DNA of 64,000 bases from positions 62,001 through 126,000 of the forward strand of contig JAFPWF010000034.1 of assembly GCA_017395085.1 (NCBI GenBank), in the 5' to 3' direction. Position 1 is the stretch's first letter. Each line of letters begins with the position of its first letter. This document shows positions 63,110-64,000 of this stretch, piece by piece. The position numbers and the translations under genes are program-made. Origin of the DNA: Oscillospiraceae bacterium (lineage in GTDB: Bacteria; Bacillota; Clostridia; Oscillospirales; Oscillospiraceae). The notes beneath the pieces were generated by a model. The model was not told the DNA's origin and did no database searches. It saw nothing but the letters and a program-made list of their open reading frames with translations.

Positions 63110-63145
63110 CGCCATGCCGGCAAGAACCCGGTATGGCGTTTTTTT
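63110..63145 (+). terminator. Terminator after the E2-like gene
   Basis: CGCCATGCCGG and CCGGTATGGCG pair with a 7-base loop, then TTTTTTT. Confidence 0.88.
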
Positions 63146-63166
63146 ACTTCAATAATTGAATTCTTC

Positions 63167-63195
63167 TTGACCATTTGTTTGATAGAGATTATAAT
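63167..63195 (+). promoter_or_regulatory. Promoter of the last gene
   Basis: TTGACC, 17 bases, perfect TATAAT, 79 bases before the start codon. Confidence 0.8.
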
Positions 63196-63274
63196 AGCGT
63201 CCAGATCAAGATGTTGTGTTTCAATTTCTGTTTGACCACAACTCATCCCATTATATTCCGGAGAGGGATCGATT

Positions 63275-64000
63275 ATGCGAGTTCTTGTGAAACGGATTTT
63301 GATATTACTTTTTGCGCTGAGCATGGTGTTCTGTTTTTCGGTTCGTGTGGTTCCAACCGCCTCAGCGGAGGACACGGTGATTCACAAGATTCTGACCACC
63401 GTCACTCCAACGCCTGTCGCGCTGCTTGACCCCGCAACAATCACGGCCGCCACCAGCACGCCCGGCCTGTCCATCACCAGCGCGGGCTGGTTTGACGCGT
63501 CCGGAAATGCTGTCAAAAGCGCCTTTAATCCGGAAACCTATAAGATTGAGATTCATGTCAAGGCTGACGACGGCTATGTAATCGCGTCAGATGTGGCTGC
63601 CTATCTCAACAACAGCACCGTCAAAATCGACGTGGAGAATTCCGGCAAGACTGCAACGATCTACCGCGAGTACACCGCAGCCATCTGGGCGCCAACCATT
63701 ATCAAGAATCCCTCAGCCGAAACGGTAAAGGAAGGCGGCTGGGCCAGTTTCGCCGTCTCTGCCAGCTATGCAAGGGATTACGAATGGTTCCTGGAAGGAC
63801 CTGACGGAAGACAGGCCGTTTCCGTTTCGGATATTCACCTCACCTATCCGGAAATGTCGGCCACCGGCAACGGCAGCACGAAGATGAACCTGTACCACAT
63901 CCCCTATGAGCTGAACGGATGGAGGGTTGTGTGCAACTTCATCGGTGCGGGTACCAACAACAGCGTCAAATCTCAGGGAGCCCTGCTCACGGTCATCCCC
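63275..64000 (+). CDS. Secreted protein, N-terminal part (cut by window edge)
   Basis: An open frame of 242 codons that runs off the right edge without a stop. ATG follows GGAGAGGG. The N-terminus MRVLVKRILILLFALSMVF is a clear signal peptide, with likely cleavage after TASA (near residue 31). Two repeats of an immunoglobulin-like or beta-sandwich layout follow; the stretch from about residue 145 (IIKNPSAETVKEGGWASFAVSA, then a strand-rich part to WRVVCNF) reads like an Ig-like domain with the paired W and C. No catalytic motif is visible. It is probably a surface or adhesion-type protein; the rest would decide. Confidence 0.75.
   Translation, partial: MRVLVKRILILLFALSMVFCFSVRVVPTASAEDTVIHKILTTVTPTPVALLDPATITAATSTPGLSITSAGWFDASGNAVKSAFNPETYKIEIHVKADDGYVIASDVAAYLNNSTVKIDVENSGKTATIYREYTAAIWAPTIIKNPSAETVKEGGWASFAVSASYARDYEWFLEGPDGRQAVSVSDIHLTYPEMSATGNGSTKMNLYHIPYELNGWRVVCNFIGAGTNNSVKSQGALLTVIP

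Noticed and set aside
1-64000. CRISPR array, tandem-repeat array or insertion sequence
   Set aside because: I saw no regularly spaced repeats of 24-40 bases and no transposase gene; visible repeats are terminator hairpins and one 11-base direct repeat.

Overview
The window looks like a chromosomal segment of a Gram-positive anaerobe of the class Clostridia (Bacillota), probably a gut or rumen commensal with fairly high GC. The evidence is gene content and order: dnaG-rpoD, a DnaD-domain protein next to a DnaC-type helicase loader, a TmcAL/acetate kinase pair, DUF1846, a single-chain iron-sulfur serine dehydratase, YifB, and the mreC-mreD-PBP2 block. I saw no rRNA, tRNA, insertion sequence, prophage or CRISPR array. 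Intergenic gaps are all under 300 bases, and many hold a clear housekeeping promoter (boxes usually 17 bp apart) or an intrinsic terminator. The species cannot be fixed from the sequence alone.

Layout. 1-183 is the 3' end of hypA. 0.2-3 kb (minus) is a two-gene membrane unit plus an M20 amidohydrolase. 3-6 kb holds tmcAL, divergent from ackA, then dut. 6-9 kb holds an alpha/beta hydrolase and an aminotransferase-thioesterase pair. 9-14.7 kb (minus) is secA-pgeF-peptide-binding lipoprotein-cdd. 14.9-20.5 kb (plus) is DUF1846, two tandem secreted esterases and an ABC-F protein. 20.6-26.7 kb (plus) is hflX-yigZ-dGTPase-dnaG-rpoD. 26.9-37.2 kb is mixed metabolic and accessory genes: alpha-glucosidase, serine dehydratase, a SpoIIE-type phosphatase, a lone condensation-fold protein, a GNAT enzyme, a lipoprotein, proC and a GPH symporter.

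37.4-39.2 kb carries the two subunits of an aconitase-X dehydratase. 40-44 kb carries an intracellular BMP-type binding protein fused to a ParB-like N-terminal region, a metallophosphoesterase and two tandem hypB genes. 44-46.7 kb holds a 54-residue basic protein, a cytoplasmic lysozyme-like protein, a Card1-type CARF nuclease and an alkyltransferase. 46.8-53.6 kb holds yifB, an HtrA protease, aspS, hisS and mgsA. 53.8-59.9 kb (minus) is the cell-elongation operon U32-maf-mreC-mreD-mrdA. 60-62 kb is the helicase-loading pair. The right edge has an E2-like acyltransferase homologue and a truncated secreted protein.

Most of the window is conserved housekeeping. The least explained parts are the Card1-like nuclease with no CRISPR partner, the BMP/ParB-like fusion with its phosphoesterase, the AcnX pair near proC, the duplicated hypB and esterase genes, and several proteins whose expected key residues are missing (ABC-F domain 2, the E2-like protein).
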